From Candidatus Sungbacteria bacterium RIFCSPHIGHO2_01_FULL_50_25 (GTDB lineage Bacteria > Patescibacteriota > Minisyncoccia > Sungbacterales > HO2-52-23), in contig MHQD01000026.1 in the NCBI GenBank assembly GCA_001822215.1, positions 1-42,047 on the forward strand: a DNA stretch of 42,047 bases, in the 5' to 3' direction. The notes under the pieces were generated by a model. That model searched no databases. It was not told the origin of the DNA and worked only from the letters and a program-made list of their open reading frames with translations. Each line of letters starts with the position of its first letter. Within the stretch, counting starts at the first letter, position 1. A program made the translations under genes and the position numbers. Positions 1 through 9,728 of the stretch are shown here, in pieces.

Positions 1-598
1 AGAACGAATACGTCATTTTTTTTGCCGCGGTCGCGGCAGAAAACCGATCATAAAATTCGTCGTCCTCATTTAACACCGCAACGGCGTGCTTCGGAAGCCG
101 CCAAAACAAATCAAGTTTCGCCCGAAGATACGCCTCAAAACTCCCATGGGACTCAATATGCTCTTTATGTATCGATGTCATGATCGCGCTAGAGAAACGA
201 ATAAACCGGTGGCGAAATTGGCGTATCCCTTCTGATGTCACTTCGATAATCGCATAGTCACATTCTCTGCGGCGAGCATCATGGAGGAATTTCTGGACCG
301 CCATCCGCCCCGGCATCGTCATTTTTGAAGCGTGCTCGAACGAGTCCTCCCCGATGCGAATGCCGAGGGACGAAGAGGATGCGACTCTGGCGCCGGACGA
401 CGCAAGCAGGTGATGCAGGAGGTGGACAACCGTCGTCTTCCCCTTTGTGCCGGTCACTCCGATAACGTAGAGGCGTCGGGACGGAAATCCGTAAAAAAGA
501 GCGGACCAAAAAGCCATGAAGAAATGATAAAACGGCGAAACCGCGCGAAACACGCCTTTGGGAATCATTCTCCGCAATGCTCGAATAACGCTTTCCAC
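1..598 (-). CDS. Mur ligase family protein (MurE-like), partial
   Basis: This reading frame runs off the left edge, so only the N-terminal part is present. It carries the Mur ligase ATP-binding P-loop GVTGTKGKTT about 40 residues from the chosen start, followed by the substrate segment with EVTSEG and the conserved TSIHKEHIESHGS, as in UDP-MurNAc-tripeptide synthetases (MurE) that add the third peptide residue of peptidoglycan precursors in the cytoplasm. The usual MurE N-terminal domain of about 100 residues is missing; instead there is a short hydrophobic lead-in (FFMAFWSALFYGFPSRR). I chose GTG at 598, 10 nt after the upstream gene's stop. In-frame ATGs at 679 (overlapping the upstream gene by 71 nt) and 568 are alternatives. 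It is last visible in a ruvA - membrane protein - Mur ligase run. The family is secure; MurE rather than another Mur ligase is likely. Confidence 0.85.
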   Translation of the reverse strand, partial: MESVIRALRRMIPKGVFRAVSPFYHFFMAFWSALFYGFPSRRLYVIGVTGTKGKTTVVHLLHHLLASSGARVASSSSLGIRIGEDSFEHASKMTMPGRMAVQKFLHDARRRECDYAIIEVTSEGIRQFRHRFIRFSSAIMTSIHKEHIESHGSFEAYLRAKLDLFWRLPKHAVAVLNEDDEFYDRFSAATAAKKMTYSF

Positions 599-608
599 AC
601 CCGGCCTG

Positions 609-1193
609 TTAGCGATGAACCCCGTTACCGCGTCCTCCCGACGATGAAAACGCTTCGCGCTCGACAGAGGTTCCCTCATTGCTTCCCGGTCCTTGCCTTC
701 TGGTAACGGGGTGAATAACACTTCCTATATATATCATGATGGTCGCGATTCCGTTCGTGAGAATCAGCTTGTAGACGAGATTGAATTCGTACGCGGGTGA
801 AAACACGGTGTATGCGGTCGACGCAATGAGCAATAAACCCCACGCGAGAACGAAATACTCGCCGTGGCGCGTGCGCCCGCCGGCGCCGGATCGCTTTGAA
901 ATCTCTTTGAGCACCACATAGATGCCAAGGGATCCGAGATACGGCTCTTCAAACGCGTCGAGTACGTTAATGAAAACAGGATAGAGCGCGTGGCTTTTCG
1001 TAAAGAAAAGAAGCGCAAGCGACGCTCCATAAAAATGAGTGAACGCGCCGAGCGAGGCGTAGAGAACGGAAAGCGCGCGGCGGCTCTCGCCGCCCGTCCG
1101 TCCGGCGGCGCCGGGCTCTATCTTTTTCCCGGACAACACGCGGGTAAAAAGAAACCACGCGCCCCTGACCGAATGATTCACTTGATGTATCAT
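609..1193 (-). CDS. Polytopic membrane protein, unknown function
   Basis: A 194-residue protein with about four hydrophobic segments: around LSVLYASLGAFTHFYGASLALLFF, near the middle (YPVFINVLDAF), YFVLAWGLLLIASTAYTVF and LILTNGIATIMIYIGSVI. The C-terminus is a polar tail rich in Gly, Ser and Arg. I chose ATG 1193 because it lies 4 nt after the ruvA stop; the in-frame ATG at 1220 would only translate the end of ruvA in another frame. It sits between ruvA and a Mur ligase and is probably cotranscribed with both. I do not recognise the family and assign no function. Confidence 0.7.
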   Translation of the reverse strand: MIHQVNHSVRGAWFLFTRVLSGKKIEPGAAGRTGGESRRALSVLYASLGAFTHFYGASLALLFFTKSHALYPVFINVLDAFEEPYLGSLGIYVVLKEISKRSGAGGRTRHGEYFVLAWGLLLIASTAYTVFSPAYEFNLVYKLILTNGIATIMIYIGSVIHPVTRRQGPGSNEGTSVEREAFSSSGGRGNGVHR

Positions 1194-1197
1194 TGCA

Positions 1198-1773
1198 TTA
1201 TTTCCTTCCCAGCTTCGCAAGCGCGGCCTTTATGCGCGCCTCTGCGTTTTTTGCGGAGTCTGATCCTGCGAGCGCGTCGCGCGCGTCTTTTTGCGTATAG
1301 CCGAGCGAAACGAGCGCTTCCAGGGCATCGGCCTCTTCTTTGAGCTCCGGCGCCTCGAGTATCACACCTCTCCCAGAGAGCTTTTCCTTCAATTCAAGGA
1401 CTATTTTCTCCGCTGTCTTCCTGCCGATGCCGGACACCCGCGTAAGGTAAGAAGTATCCCCCGCAGCGATTGCTTTTTTGAGCGTATCAACCGGCGCGAT
1501 TGCCAAAACCCCAAGCCCGCCTTTCGGGCCTATGCCGGAAATCGAAATCAAAAGTTCAAAAAGTTCGAGCTCGGAAAAATGTAAAAATCCGTAGAGCTCG
1601 CGCGCGTCTTCCCGGATATGCTCGTGCGTCCATAGATTGACCACGCCTCCGCTCTCCGGTATTTTACGAAGCATTTCTGCGGTTCCGAATACCTTGAACC
1701 CGATGCCGCCGGCTTCCACAATAACAAACTTCTCCCCTTTCAAAAGAATTGTCCCCCGAAGAGATGAAATCAT
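1198..1773 (-). CDS. ruvA: Holliday junction branch migration protein RuvA
   Basis: A 191-residue protein of normal RuvA length. It begins MISSLRGTI with the OB-fold domain I, followed by the paired helix-hairpin-helix motifs of domain II (SISGIGPKGGLGVLA and VSGIGRKTAEKIVLELK), and ends with the small domain III that contacts RuvB (ALEALVSLGYTQKDARDAL). RuvA tetramers bind Holliday junctions and load the RuvB motor, whose gene is at 14004-15023; ruvC is at 16533-17027. So the three ruv genes are split over two loci. No Shine-Dalgarno is visible; a weak -10-like TACCAT (1780-1785) ends 6 nt before the ATG, which suggests a leaderless mRNA. Confidence 0.96.
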   Translation of the reverse strand: MISSLRGTILLKGEKFVIVEAGGIGFKVFGTAEMLRKIPESGGVVNLWTHEHIREDARELYGFLHFSELELFELLISISGIGPKGGLGVLAIAPVDTLKKAIAAGDTSYLTRVSGIGRKTAEKIVLELKEKLSGRGVILEAPELKEEADALEALVSLGYTQKDARDALAGSDSAKNAEARIKAALAKLGRK

Positions 1774-1799
1774 ACCGATATGGTACCATGTTTTTGACG

Positions 1800-1824
1800 A
1801 AAAAAGAGCCGGGGGAAGCGGCTC
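1800..1824 (-). terminator. Rho-independent terminator after the secreted protein gene
   Basis: Read on the minus strand, GAGCCG (1824-1819) pairs with CGGCTC (1811-1806) across a 7-nt loop and is followed directly by six T (1805-1800). It lies just past the stop of the 1833-2339 gene and before ruvA, so it separates the two. Confidence 0.85.
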
Positions 1825-1832
1825 CGTATTGT

Positions 1833-2339
1833 CTATCGCGCCCCCTGAAACGGCTGGGGGAGAAAGAGCGGTGGAAGATCGATCCTCCGTTCGGCAACGG
1901 GTTTGCCGTCTTTTTCTAGAACCGCAAAGAATGCGGGACGGGAAGGGTCTCCGATAAATTTATAGACCGTAATGCCCGTTCCTTCCACCCACGTGTTGTT
2001 TGAAAGAAGGAGAAACGCCCGCGTTCCTCGTTCTGATACGACGCGTTTTGCCACCCAGCGTTGATGGCGCTCGACGACGAATGAATGTACTTCGGCAAAG
2101 CACGCGGGGTGGAATTCCTTCCGGAATCGTTTCGCGTAATCGGGCTGGTAGGCAAACACGCGTTTCCAGGCGCGGTGGGCGTAGTCGCTCGCGTTGTCAG
2201 AGGACACAGACACCTGCCGGAGAACCCACGAAGAATCATCAAATGTTATATCATCTGGGCAAGGCGGAGTCGCTGTTTCTGCGCGCGGGAACTCTGGCAA
2301 AAAAAGGAGCAAAAGAGCGGCAAGAATAAAAGCGTTCAT
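1833..2339 (-). CDS. Secreted protein, unknown function
   Basis: A 168-residue protein with a clear signal peptide at its N-terminus (MNAFILAALLLLFLPEFPRA), then a soluble domain with two Cys (in TPPCPDD and HPACFAEV) that could form a disulfide outside the membrane. I chose ATG 2339 because a strong Shine-Dalgarno AGAGGAGAT lies just upstream; longer in-frame starts would run into uvrB. The gene is divergent from uvrB with only 35 bp between start codons, and is closed by a good terminator at 1800-1824, so it is probably monocistronic. No family recognised; predicted to be extracytoplasmic. Confidence 0.75.
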   Translation of the reverse strand: MNAFILAALLLLFLPEFPRAETATPPCPDDITFDDSSWVLRQVSVSSDNASDYAHRAWKRVFAYQPDYAKRFRKEFHPACFAEVHSFVVERHQRWVAKRVVSERGTRAFLLLSNNTWVEGTGITVYKFIGDPSRPAFFAVLEKDGKPVAERRIDLPPLFLPQPFQGAR

Positions 2340-2374
2340 CGGATCTCCTCTGTTTTTTTCGACGATATCACCCA

Positions 2375-4342
<1,968 letters not shown>

Positions 4343-4355
4343 GAAATGGACTTCG

Positions 4356-4421
4356 CCCGGTAGTAGTCTTCGACCATTCTCGTATTTGCCGCATTGTGGC
4401 AGTCGAAGAGTTACTACCGGG
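4356..4421. repeat. 66-bp imperfect palindrome after uvrB
   Basis: CCCGGTAGTAGTCTTCGAC at 4356-4374 is matched by its near-exact reverse complement at 4402-4421 (20 nt, with one extra base and a local mismatch). The 27-nt loop holds a small TGCC/GGCA hairpin of its own. There is no T-run on either side, so it does not look like a simple terminator. It lies exactly between the uvrB end and a diverged copy of the UVR motif, which suggests an inserted palindromic element. Confidence 0.75.
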
Positions 4422-4478
4422 TTTGAGCGCGCAGCAAAAATTCGGGACCGAATTAAGAAACCCTCAGGCGAAAAATAA
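4422..4478 (+). pseudogene. Remnant of a second UvrB C-terminal UVR motif
   Basis: Translated in a different frame from uvrB, this stretch reads FERAAKIRDRIKKPSGEK then stop. FERAAKIRDRIKK matches the uvrB tail FELAARIRDKIRK at 9 of 13 residues; over the same 39 bases, 28 match. It has no start codon or upstream domain of its own and begins right after the 66-bp palindrome. It is most simply the former or alternative 3' end of a uvrB gene, left behind by insertion or recombination. Confidence 0.6.
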
Positions 4479-4490
4479 ATATTAATTTTG

Positions 4491-4519
4491 TTGACTTTTT
4501 TATCAATACGTAGTAATCT
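4491..4519 (+). promoter_or_regulatory. Promoter of rpsT
   Basis: TTGACT at 4491-4496 and TAATCT at 4514-4519 are separated by 17 bp. The expected start of transcription is about 4526, only a base or two before the ATG at 4528, so the rpsT mRNA should be nearly leaderless. Confidence 0.75.
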
Positions 4520-4527
4520 TTTGTGGT

Positions 4528-4797
4528 ATGCCAATCACAAAATCAGCAAAAAAAGCGCTTAGGCAGTCAGAACGCCGCCGCGAGCGAAATACAGAAAAAA
4601 AAGAAGCATATCGAATGCTTCTTAGAAAAATCGAGAAATCCGTATCAACCGGGAAACTTGACGGTATTGATGCCGCACTCTCCGCATTTTATAAAGCAAT
4701 AGATAAAGCGGCAAAGACCCGCGTCATCGCAACACACAAGGCGTCTCGTTTCAAATCCCGCGCGGCAAAACTCGTTTCTGGAGCGCTTAAAAAATGA
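4528..4797 (+). CDS. rpsT: 30S ribosomal protein S20
   Basis: An 89-residue, very basic, helical protein beginning MPITKSAKKALRQSERRR, with ALSAFYKAIDKAAKT and the C-terminal THKASRFKSRAAKL typical of S20, a primary 16S rRNA binding protein of the small subunit. Length is normal. It is convergent with holA, 15 bp away. Its promoter at 4491-4519 leaves almost no leader, and lysines are mostly AAA. Confidence 0.95.
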   Translation: MPITKSAKKALRQSERRRERNTEKKEAYRMLLRKIEKSVSTGKLDGIDAALSAFYKAIDKAAKTRVIATHKASRFKSRAAKLVSGALKK

Positions 4798-4812
4798 AGC
4801 GCATAAAAACGC

Positions 4813-5712
4813 TTACTTTCGCATAAGTATGCGTTCGAGCGAGTGTTCCGGGGTTCGCTCCCCGGTTTTTATTTTGCGGTCTTCTTCCCAAAGCAAACGA
4901 AACAGGCCGTGAAAGGATTCTCCGGCCATGTTTCGCGCGACGACGGCGGCTTTTTTTTGGACAAACGGATGAATGCGAAACGACTGCGGAACAGGGATGC
5001 GCTTCTCAGAGAACAGGCGCACGGCGGCAAGCGTTCGCGCGTGATTCGCTAAATACGCAAATAGGCCAAGTGCGTCCTCTCCCGCGCGCAAAAGATTCAA
5101 AATATGGAAAAGCCCTTCCTTTTTTGATGTAAAAAAGGTATCTCCGAGAGAAAACACCGATGATGAAACGTTTTTTCTGTACGGCGCCTGGCTCGCCGCT
5201 ACCGCGAATTTATCGAGCTCGTTTACTGTCCTCCACAAATCTCCGCCGTAGGAAAGAAATCTTTCTTTGTCCTCGCACGAAAGCGAAATCGATCGGCGAG
5301 ACGCTTCGCTCACGATCCAAGATTCAAGCGCGCGGCCTTCGAGCAAAAGAAATTCCTGCTCTTTTTCCGCATAAGGCATTGCTTTCGCGAGCTTTTCGGA
5401 GGCGCTTTTTGTGATTTCCCGATCCCAAAATATCAAAAATACTTCTTTTGATTTTGCGGAACGCTTCGCGAGTTCAGCGAACGGTTCAAAATCTGCTTTC
5501 CCGGAAAACGGATATCGAAGAACGACAAGCCGCTTTGCTGAAAAGAGCGATCCCGACTCTGTTGCCGCGCGGACTCGCGCCGGATCGTCTTCATCGGCAT
5601 CGAATTGATGCACTTGGAAATTCGCTCCGGTTTTTTTCCGGTATTCTTCGATTATTTCATTGAGCTTGCGGCGCGACCGATATGTATCAGGGCCGTAGAG
5701 AAGGTAGAGCAT
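4813..5712 (-). CDS. holA: DNA polymerase III delta subunit
   Basis: A 299-residue HolA: MLYLLYGPDTYRSRRKLNEI at the start is the family's N-terminal AAA-like motif, then VVLRYPF in the first domain and a C-terminal clamp-binding collar segment (GLFHILNLLRAGEDALGLFAYLANHARTL). Delta is the wrench of the clamp loader that opens DnaN, whose gene is at 21143-22243. I chose ATG 5712, which begins at the conserved MLYLLYGPD; an in-frame ATG at 5730 adds six residues. A -10-like TACGAT (5719-5724) ends 6 nt before the ATG, again suggesting leaderless initiation. Confidence 0.93.
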   Translation of the reverse strand: MLYLLYGPDTYRSRRKLNEIIEEYRKKTGANFQVHQFDADEDDPARVRAATESGSLFSAKRLVVLRYPFSGKADFEPFAELAKRSAKSKEVFLIFWDREITKSASEKLAKAMPYAEKEQEFLLLEGRALESWIVSEASRRSISLSCEDKERFLSYGGDLWRTVNELDKFAVAASQAPYRKNVSSSVFSLGDTFFTSKKEGLFHILNLLRAGEDALGLFAYLANHARTLAAVRLFSEKRIPVPQSFRIHPFVQKKAAVVARNMAGESFHGLFRLLWEEDRKIKTGERTPEHSLERILMRK

Positions 5713-5799
5713 ACCAATATCGTATACCACTTGGTCTCTGTGTGTAAAATACTGAATCCCGCACGTGAGTACGGGACGGTTTCCTCCTTTCTGGCTCGT

Positions 5800-6066
5800 C
5801 TACGGCGAGCCGATGAGTATTATGATGAGAACGATCGCGGCGTAGACCGCGATGGTCCACGGGCCGATGCGCGCCCAGAGGAGATGGTGAAGCTCTGTGA
5901 GCCGCGGCGCGGTCCATTCCTGAAGAATGAGAACCGGACGGACAGCAACCGTGCGGGCGGCATCTCGCCACCCAAGGACCATGAATGAGAACCACAGGGG
6001 TGAAGAGGCAAGAACCCACGCGAGCGCCACCGGAAGAACCAGAATCCACGCGATCAAGTACGCCAT
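5800..6066 (-). CDS. Small membrane protein, unknown function
   Basis: An 88-residue protein with a hydrophobic N-terminal helix (MAYLIAWILVLPVALAWVL) running into a second one, a Trp/Arg-rich middle, and a C-terminal helix (WTIAVYAAIVLIIILIG). It has no lysine. The start is decided by a textbook Shine-Dalgarno AAAGGAGGT (in 6071-6080), and a good promoter lies at 6091-6118, so it is an independent, probably well-expressed gene. It is flanked upstream by the 6167-6204 palindrome. No family recognised. Confidence 0.75.
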   Translation of the reverse strand: MAYLIAWILVLPVALAWVLASSPLWFSFMVLGWRDAARTVAVRPVLILQEWTAPRLTELHHLLWARIGPWTIAVYAAIVLIIILIGSP

Positions 6067-6090
6067 GGCGCACCTCCTTTTCTACTCTAT

Positions 6091-6118
6091 ATTATATCAT
6101 AAATACAGAATTTTGCAA
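6091..6118 (-). promoter_or_regulatory. Promoter of the 88-aa membrane protein
   Basis: On the minus strand, TTGCAA (6118-6113), a 16-bp spacer and a perfect TATAAT (6096-6091). Transcription should start near 6084, leaving a short leader that holds the strong ribosome binding site. Confidence 0.8.
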
Positions 6119-6166
6119 ATATTGCGCTTTTGCTTTGATTTTCAAGCCCGAAAGAAAAAAACATGA

Positions 6167-6204
6167 ATGTATCTATCCTACGCTATAGCGTAGGATAGAT
6201 ACAT
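6167..6204. repeat. 38-bp perfect palindrome, copy 1 (C variant)
   Basis: A perfect palindrome whose left half is ATGTATCTATCCTACGCTA. It lies between the 3' end of polA and the promoter of the 88-aa gene. On the minus strand a run of seven T follows 5 nt after it, so here it could also help end polA transcription. The same element recurs at 9508, 41219 and 41904. Confidence 0.95.
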
Positions 6205-6253
6205 CGGTATTTTTCAAACTCCTAAAAATTTAATCACTCTTTTTCCGGTATTC

Positions 6254-8854
6254 CTATTTTCCCCAATTGGGGCCGGTGTGGACATCAATAACAAGCGGAA
6301 CTTTTAAACTCGCCGCGCTTTCCATAAGCGCTTTTATTTTTTCCACCGCCGTGTCCGCAAAATCTTTTTGTATCTCAAACACGAGCTCGTCGTGCACCTG
6401 CAAAAGCATGCGGATTTTTTCTTCGAGGTTTTCCCGGCGCACCCACTCATCAATTTTTATCATCGCGAGCTTTACAATGTCGCCTGTCGCTGTCCCCTGT
6501 ATCGGCATATTTACCGCCATCCGCTCTGCCTCGCGCTTCACTTGCCAATTAGAAGAATAAATTTCCGGAATATAGCGGCGGCGGCCAAAAAGCGTCTCGA
6601 CGTATCCGTTCGCTTCGGCAAATTCTTTTGTTTCCTGGATGTAGTGTGCAATTCCGGAAAAATCGCGGAAGTATTCGTCTATAAACGCGCGCGCTTCATC
6701 CCGCCCCATGCCGGCGGAGGCCGAAAGGGCTGATGCACCCATGCCGTAGAGAATCCCGAAATTCAATGTTTTGGCCGCGCGCCTTTGCTCTGCCGTCACG
6801 CTCCCAAGCGGGATATTGAAAACCTCGGAGGCAGTCGCGGCGTGAATATCGCGCCCCGCGCGAAACGCCTCGATCATTTTTTTGTCGCCCGCCATGTGGG
6901 CCGCAACCCGAAGCTCAATTTGGGAATAGTCGAACGAGGCGAGGACAAAACCGGAAGACGCAACAAACGCTTTCCGGATTTCTTTTCCGTACTCTGACAT
7001 AATCGGAATATTCTGAAGATTCGGGTCTTGTGAAGAGAGGCGTCCGGTTGAGGTTCCGGTTTGGTTAAACGTCGTATGGATCCGCCCTGTTTTCGGATTC
7101 ACAAGCGCGGGAAGCGCATCGATATACGTTGATTCGAGCTTCGCGAGCTCGCGGTAGGAAAGAATATTCGCAATAATCGGATGGGTGTCCTTCAGCTTCT
7201 CGAGCTCTGACTCGCGCGTGGATATTTTTCCGCCTTTTTGGGTTTTCTTGAGCCCCTTTGTTCCGATTTCCAATTTCTCAAACAAAATTCGGGAAAGCTG
7301 CTGGGTTGAATTTATGTTGAATTCCTCCTTCGCAGCCGAAAAAATGTCTTTCTCGAGTTTTTTGATTTTTCCAGAAATTTCTCCGGAGAGCTTGCGCAAA
7401 AACGCGGAGTCAAGAGAAATGCCCCGCTCCTCCATTCTGAAAAGAACCGGAATAAGGGGCACTTCGATTTCGTCAAACACTTTGCGGAGCCTGCCTTCCG
7501 AAAGCTTTTTTTCGCAAAAATCAATGAGACTGAAAAAATGCGCGCCGAAGAGCGCGGGGTCATCCCCTCCGGAGATCCGAAACTCCCGCATAAGAAGGGT
7601 CTCGGGAGAAAAATCTCGGGAACCCGAAGACGCGACATAGGCCGCGATCAGAATATCAAACGAGATGGCGGTTCCAATGCCGCGGCTTCGAAGGTGTTTT
7701 AAAACGTGCTTTCCGTCGTAGGCCGCGATGGTCCCTTCAAATGCGCTTCGCGCCGCGCGGCCCGAAAGAACCGCGTCATCAATCCAATATACCTCTTCTT
7801 CCCCGCGGATAACCGCATAGAGTTCGCGGCCCTTGAGGAAAAAACCGGCTCTGCCTGCGCGAACCCCTTCCGCAATGCCCCCGAAATCCTGAATCGCGGT
7901 TATCTTCTTTGTTGAAGCGTTCGTGCTTGAAAAAAAGCTTGCTTGCGCGTCTTTTGGTTCTGGCGCGGATTTCACGCTACTCATTCTTTTTGCGAGACTT
8001 GAAAACCCGAACCGCTCGAGAACGCGGGGAATATTAGGATGCGCCTCGGGGGCATTTACCGCCGCCGCATCAAGCGAAAACTCAACCGGCACCTCGGTGT
8101 GGATCGTAGAAAGCTCTTTGGAAATCTTTGCGTCTTTTTCGCCTTCGAGAAGTTTTTTGACAACTGATTCGGAAATTGATTTTGGCCGCGTACGCTTCTT
8201 GAGCGCCTTATACATTTGCTCGATCGAACCAAACTCTTGAATAAGTTCTGTTGCGGTTTTTTCTCCGATCCCTTTGACGCCCCGGATATTGTCCGAGGGA
8301 TCGCCTTTGAGCGCCTTAAAATCAATGAGTTTGCGAGGCGTAAGGCCGTAGCGCTCGCGAACCGCGGCCTCGTCGTAGATGACCGTATCGGTAATCCCTT
8401 TTCGCATGGCATACACTTTGACGCGCGGCCGCACAAGCTGAAACGCATCATTGTCCCCGGTCACAATAAGAACTTCGATATCCTTTTTACTCTCGAATTT
8501 TTTCGCAAGCGTCCCTATGATGTCGTCCGCCTCATATCCTTCTCTTTGAATGATCGGGATACTGAAGGCATCCAGCACTTCGCGAACATATGAAAACTGA
8601 GGCGCTAAATCAGACGGCGTTTCTGGACGCTGTGCTTTGTAGCGCTCATAGACGACGTGGCGAAACGTGGGGCCCGCAAGGTCGAACGCGGCCGCGATAT
8701 AGTCGGGTTTAAGCTCTCGCAAAATCCGCAAAAGAATCGAGGTAAAGCCGTACACCGCGCCCACAGGCTCGCCAGAAGGCGACGTCAATGGCGGAAGCGC
8801 GTGATACGCCCGATGTATTATTGCATGGGTATCGAGTAAAATAAGTTTCTTCAT
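6254..8854 (-). CDS. polA: DNA polymerase I
   Basis: An 866-residue PolA with three regions. Residues 1 to about 290 are the 5'-3' flap nuclease (LILLDTHAIIHRAYHAL, GYEADDIIGTLA, GDPSDNIRGVKGIGEKTA). The middle 150 residues occupy the place of the 3'-5' exonuclease but lack the DxE of Exo I and the usual Exo II Asn, so proofreading is probably lost. The polymerase domain has motif A DYSQIELRVAAH, motif B RRAAKTLNFGILYG and motif C QVHDELVFEI. It fills gaps in excision repair and removes RNA primers. It follows tsaE by 87 bp, which hold a 17-bp inverted repeat. The tsaE-polA pair as a whole lies between two copies of the 38-bp palindrome. Confidence 0.97.
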   Translation of the reverse strand: MKKLILLDTHAIIHRAYHALPPLTSPSGEPVGAVYGFTSILLRILRELKPDYIAAAFDLAGPTFRHVVYERYKAQRPETPSDLAPQFSYVREVLDAFSIPIIQREGYEADDIIGTLAKKFESKKDIEVLIVTGDNDAFQLVRPRVKVYAMRKGITDTVIYDEAAVRERYGLTPRKLIDFKALKGDPSDNIRGVKGIGEKTATELIQEFGSIEQMYKALKKRTRPKSISESVVKKLLEGEKDAKISKELSTIHTEVPVEFSLDAAAVNAPEAHPNIPRVLERFGFSSLAKRMSSVKSAPEPKDAQASFFSSTNASTKKITAIQDFGGIAEGVRAGRAGFFLKGRELYAVIRGEEEVYWIDDAVLSGRAARSAFEGTIAAYDGKHVLKHLRSRGIGTAISFDILIAAYVASSGSRDFSPETLLMREFRISGGDDPALFGAHFFSLIDFCEKKLSEGRLRKVFDEIEVPLIPVLFRMEERGISLDSAFLRKLSGEISGKIKKLEKDIFSAAKEEFNINSTQQLSRILFEKLEIGTKGLKKTQKGGKISTRESELEKLKDTHPIIANILSYRELAKLESTYIDALPALVNPKTGRIHTTFNQTGTSTGRLSSQDPNLQNIPIMSEYGKEIRKAFVASSGFVLASFDYSQIELRVAAHMAGDKKMIEAFRAGRDIHAATASEVFNIPLGSVTAEQRRAAKTLNFGILYGMGASALSASAGMGRDEARAFIDEYFRDFSGIAHYIQETKEFAEANGYVETLFGRRRYIPEIYSSNWQVKREAERMAVNMPIQGTATGDIVKLAMIKIDEWVRRENLEEKIRMLLQVHDELVFEIQKDFADTAVEKIKALMESAASLKVPLVIDVHTGPNWGK

Positions 8855-8872
8855 ACACTAAAGGAAATTTAC

Positions 8873-8943
8873 AATTCTCAATTTTCAATGAATGTCTCAA
8901 TGAAACATTGCTCAAATGGAAAATTTATTGAAAATTGAAAATT
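8873..8943. repeat. 17-bp AT-rich inverted repeat between tsaE and polA
   Basis: The arm at 8873-8889 (AATTCTCAATTTTCAAT) is matched at 16 of 17 positions by the reverse complement of 8927-8943. The right arm includes the tsaE stop codon. No T-run follows, so it looks like an mRNA hairpin or a simple repeat between cotranscribed genes rather than a terminator. Confidence 0.7.
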
Positions 8944-9394
8944 ATTTACGCAGAATATAGATATCTCGTTCACTCTCCCGCTTCCCGTGCCGAAACCGGA
9001 CCCATAACGCATTTCTTGGAATCAATCGGCGGATCCGCTCGGGCCACTCGACTACCACAATCGCCCGCGTATCTTTAAAAATTTCTTTTACGCCAAGGGG
9101 CGCGATGTCGCACGCGGAACGCATGCGATAGCAGTCAATATGGACAAAATGCCGAGTCCATATGCGCTTTTGGACCGCGTATATTTTCATTATGACAAAT
9201 GTCGGACTCAATACGCGCTCGCGGATGCCGAGCGCTCGAGCAAACCCTTGCGCAAATGTTGTTTTCCCCGCGCCGAGATTTCCGGAAAGCGCGATAATTG
9301 CCGCGCCTTTCCCGACGCGCGCGCGCGCCACTTCTTTTGCAAGAATCGAGGCAATTTTTTCGGTCTCCCTCTTGTTTTTCGTGCGGATGTGCAT
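8942..9394 (-). CDS. tsaE: tRNA threonylcarbamoyladenosine biosynthesis ATPase TsaE
   Basis: A 150-residue protein with the TsaE/YjeE signature: P-loop LSGNLGAGKTTFAQGFARAL, then LSPTFVI, the HIDCYRM segment and the Walker B-like VVVEWPERI. TsaE drives the TsaB-TsaD complex that makes t6A37 in ANN-decoding tRNAs. Its partners are not in this window. The protein is closed by a basic tail. It precedes polA on the same strand. Upstream lies a 38-bp palindrome (9508-9545) and no clear Shine-Dalgarno. Confidence 0.95.
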   Translation of the reverse strand: MHIRTKNKRETEKIASILAKEVARARVGKGAAIIALSGNLGAGKTTFAQGFARALGIRERVLSPTFVIMKIYAVQKRIWTRHFVHIDCYRMRSACDIAPLGVKEIFKDTRAIVVVEWPERIRRLIPRNALWVRFRHGKRESERDIYILRK

Positions 9395-9507
9395 ATTGAA
9401 AGCGTAGCAGAGGCGCTCCTTAGCGTCTAGAAATCGAAGTTGCCGAAAACGGGTTTGCGCGCCCGCGCGCCTTTTTCTTTCAACAAAGAAATTTCCAGAA
9501 AAATTGC

Positions 9508-9545
9508 ATGTATCTATGCTGCGCTATAGCGTAGCATAGATACAT
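9508..9545. repeat. 38-bp palindrome, copy 2 (G variant, one mismatch)
   Basis: Left half ATGTATCTATGCTGCGCTA; the right half is its reverse complement except at one position (G where the perfect form has A). Compared with copies 1 and 3, the C/G pair in the arm is swapped to G/C on both sides, so pairing is kept. It lies upstream of tsaE. Confidence 0.93.
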
Positions 9546-9586
9546 TATGGGTTATGGATATAAAAAGTTTTCCGGAGAAGAAAGGG

Positions 9587-9620
9587 AAACGCCGCCGAGG
9601 TTTGACCTCAAGCGGCGTTT
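9587..9620 (-). terminator. Terminator-like hairpin after the glycine-zipper gene
   Basis: AAACGCCGC at 9587-9595 pairs with GCGGCGTTT at 9612-9620, and inside it GAGG (9597-9600) pairs with CCTC (9606-9609). On the minus strand a broken T-run (TTTCCCTTTCTT) follows. It would end transcription of the 9729-10550 gene. Confidence 0.65.
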
Positions 9621-9728
9621 TGATTTCTCACTCTTGCGATTCACTGCAAGAGCCCCTCCTTTGCCCGCGCGCATGTGTTTCGCGCACGGGGCTTGTCTGT
9701 TGTACTACCAGCCTGGCCGGGCGGGATA

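Larger units (their letters stand above)
9395..9728. other. 334-bp intergenic region: palindrome plus hairpin-rich 3' region
   Basis: No gene seen. It holds the palindrome at 9508-9545, a terminator-like hairpin at 9587-9620, and two more stems in the 3' region of the glycine-zipper gene: CTCTTGC 9631-9637 with GCAAGAG 9646-9652, and GCCCC 9652-9656 with GGGGC 9688-9692 enclosing a GCGCG/CGCGC stem. A GC-rich GCGCGC pair near 9457-9472 is followed by T-rich sequence on the plus strand. The stems suggest a structured 3' UTR on the minus strand. Confidence 0.6.

Noticed and set aside
8873..8943. tsaE-polA inverted repeat as a terminator
   Set aside because: No T-run follows on the minus strand and it lies between two genes that look cotranscribed.
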